Under the pieces are notes generated by a model. It ran no database searches, was not told the origin of the DNA, and saw nothing but the letters and a program-made list of their open reading frames with translations. Shown here one piece after another: positions 5,519 to 7,057 of a stretch of DNA of 7,057 nucleotides. The position numbers and the translations under genes are program-made. How positions within the stretch are numbered: position 1 is the stretch's first letter; each line of letters opens with the position of its first letter. Origin of the DNA: JAKORR01 sp964608495 (lineage in GTDB: Bacteria; Armatimonadota; Zipacnadia; Zipacnadales; FEN-943). Location of the stretch: NCBI GenBank assembly GCA_964608495.1, contig CAZSOQ010000266.1, positions 1 through 7,057 on the forward strand, read 5' to 3'.

Positions 5519-6845
5519 CGCCGCCCTGGCTCCTCGGCCTGAGCCGTCCCGGCCCCTCGCCCGTGCTCTCGTCCCCGTTCTCCTGCGCTCTGGGCAGCCT
5601 ACGCACGTGGACGGTGTCCACGCGGGTGCCATGGATCCTCTCGACCCGCAGCTCCAGCCGCCCCATCGCCACCGTCTCGCCTACCTCCGGCAGACGCCCC
5701 AGCTGGGCGGTGATCACCCCGCTTAGGGTGTCCCACTCCCCGTCCGGCAGGTCCACCTTCGTCGTCTCCTCGACCAGGTGCGGGTTCGCCAGACCGCTGC
5801 ACAGCCACTGGCCGGGAGCCACCTGCACGATCTCGGGCTTCTCGCCCACGTCGTACTCGTCCTGGATCGCCCCCACGATCTCCTCCATCAGGTCCTCGAC
5901 CGTCACGATCCCCGCCGTCCCCCCGAACTCGTCCTTCACGACCGCTACCGTCCGCCCGGCCGCCTGCAGCCGGCGCAGCAGGTCGTCCGCCGGCAGACTG
6001 TCGGGCACGAACAGCGCCGGCCGCGCCACCTCCTCGACCGGGCGGTCCAGCGTGTTCGCCCGGGCGTAGGGCACGGAGTCCTTCACGTAGAACATGCCGA
6101 CGATGTCGTCAATGCGCTCCCGGTACACGGGCAGCCGACTGCTTCCCGCGTCCAGGCTCACCCGCATCGCCTCTCCTATCGTCGTCCCCACCTCGACCGC
6201 CACCACCTCGGTCCGGGGTGTCATCACCTGGCCCGCGGTGTGGTGGGCGAAGCCCAGCGCACGGTGCAGCATCAGGCGCTCGCCCTCGTCCAGCACCCCC
6301 TGCGCCTCGCCTGCGTCTATGATCGCCCGAATCTGCTGCGCGCTCACCTGCAGCCCTTCCGACCCGGGCCTCATCCCCATGAGCCACAACACGCCCCGGC
6401 TTGCCAGCCACAGCGATAGCACCACCGGCGCCAGCACCACGCTCACCAGCGCTATGAAGGGGGACGCGCGCAGCGCCGTGTCCTCGGGGGCCCGCGCACC
6501 GATGTGGATAGGGATCACCTCGCAGAAAACGAGGACGATGAGCGTCATCAGGATCGCCGCGAGGGTGGGCCCGAGCACGGGGTCAATCTTGATGGCCATC
6601 TCAATGGCCAGGCGCTCGGCGGTGTAGTTCGAGGCAGTGATCCCGAGGAGTACCACAGCCAATACCGCGCCGCGTCGCCGGAGCATGGCCGCCACCAGCC
6701 GGGCCCGCCAGTCCCCTTGCTCGACCAGTCTGCGCACGCGCGCCAGACTAGCCCCCAGCAAGCCAGCCTCGCTCGCTGAGAACAGCGCGGACATTAATAG
6801 CAGCGCAGCGACGCCAGGTAAGTCGCCCGCTGTTGAACTCTCCAC
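5511..6845 (-). CDS. CNNM/CorC (HlyC) family CBS-domain membrane protein 1
   Basis: This 444-aa protein has the same architecture as the next gene: a DUF21 membrane domain (about 8-165) with SASEAGLLGAS (23-33), a pair of CBS domains (about 205-262 with MTPRTEV, and 268-330 with FGGTAGIVTVEDLMEEIVG), and a CorC_HlyC domain (about 338-416). Asn73 and Glu109, in the positions tied to metal binding in the family, are present. The usual PK after that Glu is PI here (CEVIPIHIG, 108-116), so the conserved Lys is lost. The last 25 residues are a Gly/Arg-rich tail that overlaps the next start. The start is GTG at 6845; an in-frame TAA lies directly before it, so no longer form is possible, and an AAAGG site stands 7 nt upstream. 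It is the first gene of a three-gene operon. Cation transport is a family-level inference. Confidence 0.9.
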   Translation of the reverse strand: MESSTAGDLPGVAALLLMSALFSASEAGLLGASLARVRRLVEQGDWRARLVAAMLRRRGAVLAVVLLGITASNYTAERLAIEMAIKIDPVLGPTLAAILMTLIVLVFCEVIPIHIGARAPEDTALRASPFIALVSVVLAPVVLSLWLASRGVLWLMGMRPGSEGLQVSAQQIRAIIDAGEAQGVLDEGERLMLHRALGFAHHTAGQVMTPRTEVVAVEVGTTIGEAMRVSLDAGSSRLPVYRERIDDIVGMFYVKDSVPYARANTLDRPVEEVARPALFVPDSLPADDLLRRLQAAGRTVAVVKDEFGGTAGIVTVEDLMEEIVGAIQDEYDVGEKPEIVQVAPGQWLCSGLANPHLVEETTKVDLPDGEWDTLSGVITAQLGRLPEVGETVAMGRLELRVERIHGTRVDTVHVRRLPRAQENGDESTGEGPGRLRPRSQGGGG

Positions 6846-6852
6846 TTACCGA

Positions 6853-6862
6853 CCTTTCCTCC
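6853..6862 (-). promoter_or_regulatory. Shine-Dalgarno site of the CNNM operon
   Basis: On the - strand this reads GGAGGAAAGG, with its AAAGG part ending 7 nt before the GTG at 6845. Together with the in-frame TAA just before the GTG, it makes this start firm although it is not ATG. Confidence 0.75.
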
Positions 6863-6870
6863 GACGACCG

Positions 6871-6886
6871 CGAGCGGAACCACTCG
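6871..6886 (-). repeat. Short hairpin in the leader of the CNNM operon
   Basis: The - strand transcript can pair CGAGUG with CGCUCG (one G-U pair) around a GUUC loop, just upstream of the ribosome binding site. It is short and may be chance. It does not resemble the Mg2+ riboswitch folds I know. Confidence 0.2.
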
Positions 6887-6897
6887 GTCTCGTGTCC

Positions 6898-6927
6898 AGT
6901 AAAGCAGAGACCGGGCCACCTGCTCAA
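6898..6927 (-). promoter_or_regulatory. Candidate promoter of the CNNM-CNNM-M48 operon
   Basis: On the - strand TTGAGC (6922-6927, four of six matches) is separated by 18 bp from TTTACT (6898-6903, four of six), which has a TGC extension directly before it (6904-6906). A start near 6891 would give a leader of about 45 nt. The layout, with an 18-bp spacer and an extended -10, matches the candidate pheA promoter. Confidence 0.45.
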
Positions 6928-7002
6928 CACTTGGCTGTGATCCCGGTCCGTCGGCCCTGCACCGGCGCCCGCCCAGCTTCCCCCGAGGGCTGCCTTCCGC
7001 CG

Positions 7003-7031
7003 CGGCGGGCCCCCCGCGCGGAGGCCCGCTG
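7003..7031. repeat. GC-rich hairpin at the right edge
   Basis: GCGGGCC (7005-7011) pairs with GGCCCGC (7023-7029) and the stem can extend by two pairs. The loop itself contains the palindrome CCGCGCGG (7014-7021), and a 12-nt palindrome (6997-7008) overlaps the left arm. It could be the terminator of a - strand gene beyond the right edge, which would separate that gene from the CNNM operon. There is no T-run. I see no gene between 6846 and 7057. Confidence 0.35.
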
Positions 7032-7057
7032 GCCCGCCCGGACCAGCCCTCCAAGGG

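Noticed and set aside
4337..5542. Long open frame on the + strand antisense to CNNM protein 2 (401 codons)
   Set aside because: It is His/Arg/Gln-rich with no recognisable domain, and the opposite strand encodes a complete, motif-rich protein.
5519..5632. 38-residue N-terminal extension of CNNM protein 2 from the ATG at 5632
   Set aside because: The added part is Arg/Gly-rich and overlaps the upstream gene's C-terminal coding region. The GTG at 5518 begins right before the first membrane helix, as in family members.
6846..6890. Mg2+-sensing riboswitch upstream of the CNNM operon
   Set aside because: The leader is only about 45 nt with one weak hairpin, too short for the known M-box or ykoK-type fold.
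6794..7054. 86-codon - strand frame at the right edge
   Set aside because: It overlaps the candidate promoter, the ribosome binding site and the start of CNNM protein 1 in another frame, and is mostly Gly/Arg low complexity.

Overview
The window is a compact, GC-rich bacterial chromosome segment made almost entirely of housekeeping genes. It carries a near-consensus sigma-70 promoter, a tRNA gene with its CCA tail encoded, good Shine-Dalgarno sites, GTG as well as ATG starts, and separate accD and accA genes rather than a fused carboxylase. I cannot place it in a phylum from the sequence alone. A high-GC, non-actinobacterial lineage fits, for example a candidate-phylum or Armatimonadota-like bacterium, but this is a weak guess. 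I see no mobile element, CRISPR array, integrase or phage gene.

Left part (1-2114): a tRNA-Leu(CAA) gene on the + strand with its own strong promoter faces the 3' end of an accD-accA operon on the - strand. AccD and AccA are the beta and alpha subunits of the carboxyltransferase half of acetyl-CoA carboxylase, which makes malonyl-CoA for fatty acid synthesis. The biotin carboxylase and biotin carrier subunits are not in the window.

Middle (1945-3271): a 170-bp divergent intergenic region separates accD from pheA on the + strand. It holds a perfect 7-bp inverted repeat overlapping a candidate pheA promoter. PheA is a three-domain P-protein (chorismate mutase, prephenate dehydratase, ACT) that takes chorismate to phenylpyruvate. 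It ends at a 26-nt perfect palindrome that probably serves as a two-way terminator against the convergent operon on the right.

Right part (3272-7057): three - strand genes with no gaps form an apparent operon. It reads, in transcription order, CNNM/CorC-type CBS protein 1, CNNM/CorC-type CBS protein 2 (8-bp overlap), and an M48-family membrane zinc metalloprotease (stop and start codons abutting). The first gene has a GTG start, a clear Shine-Dalgarno site and a candidate extended -10 promoter. The products suggest a membrane ion (Mg2+/Co2+ type) transport pair made together with a membrane protease. A functional link is inferred only from the tight layout.

The least ordinary signals are the operon itself, an Asp in place of the usual Glu zinc ligand beside a CxxC pair in the M48 protein, a lost Lys in the conserved PK motif of one CNNM paralogue, unusual substitutions in AccA and in the PheA regulatory domain, and the inverted repeat between accD and pheA. 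I found no convincing entirely new system.
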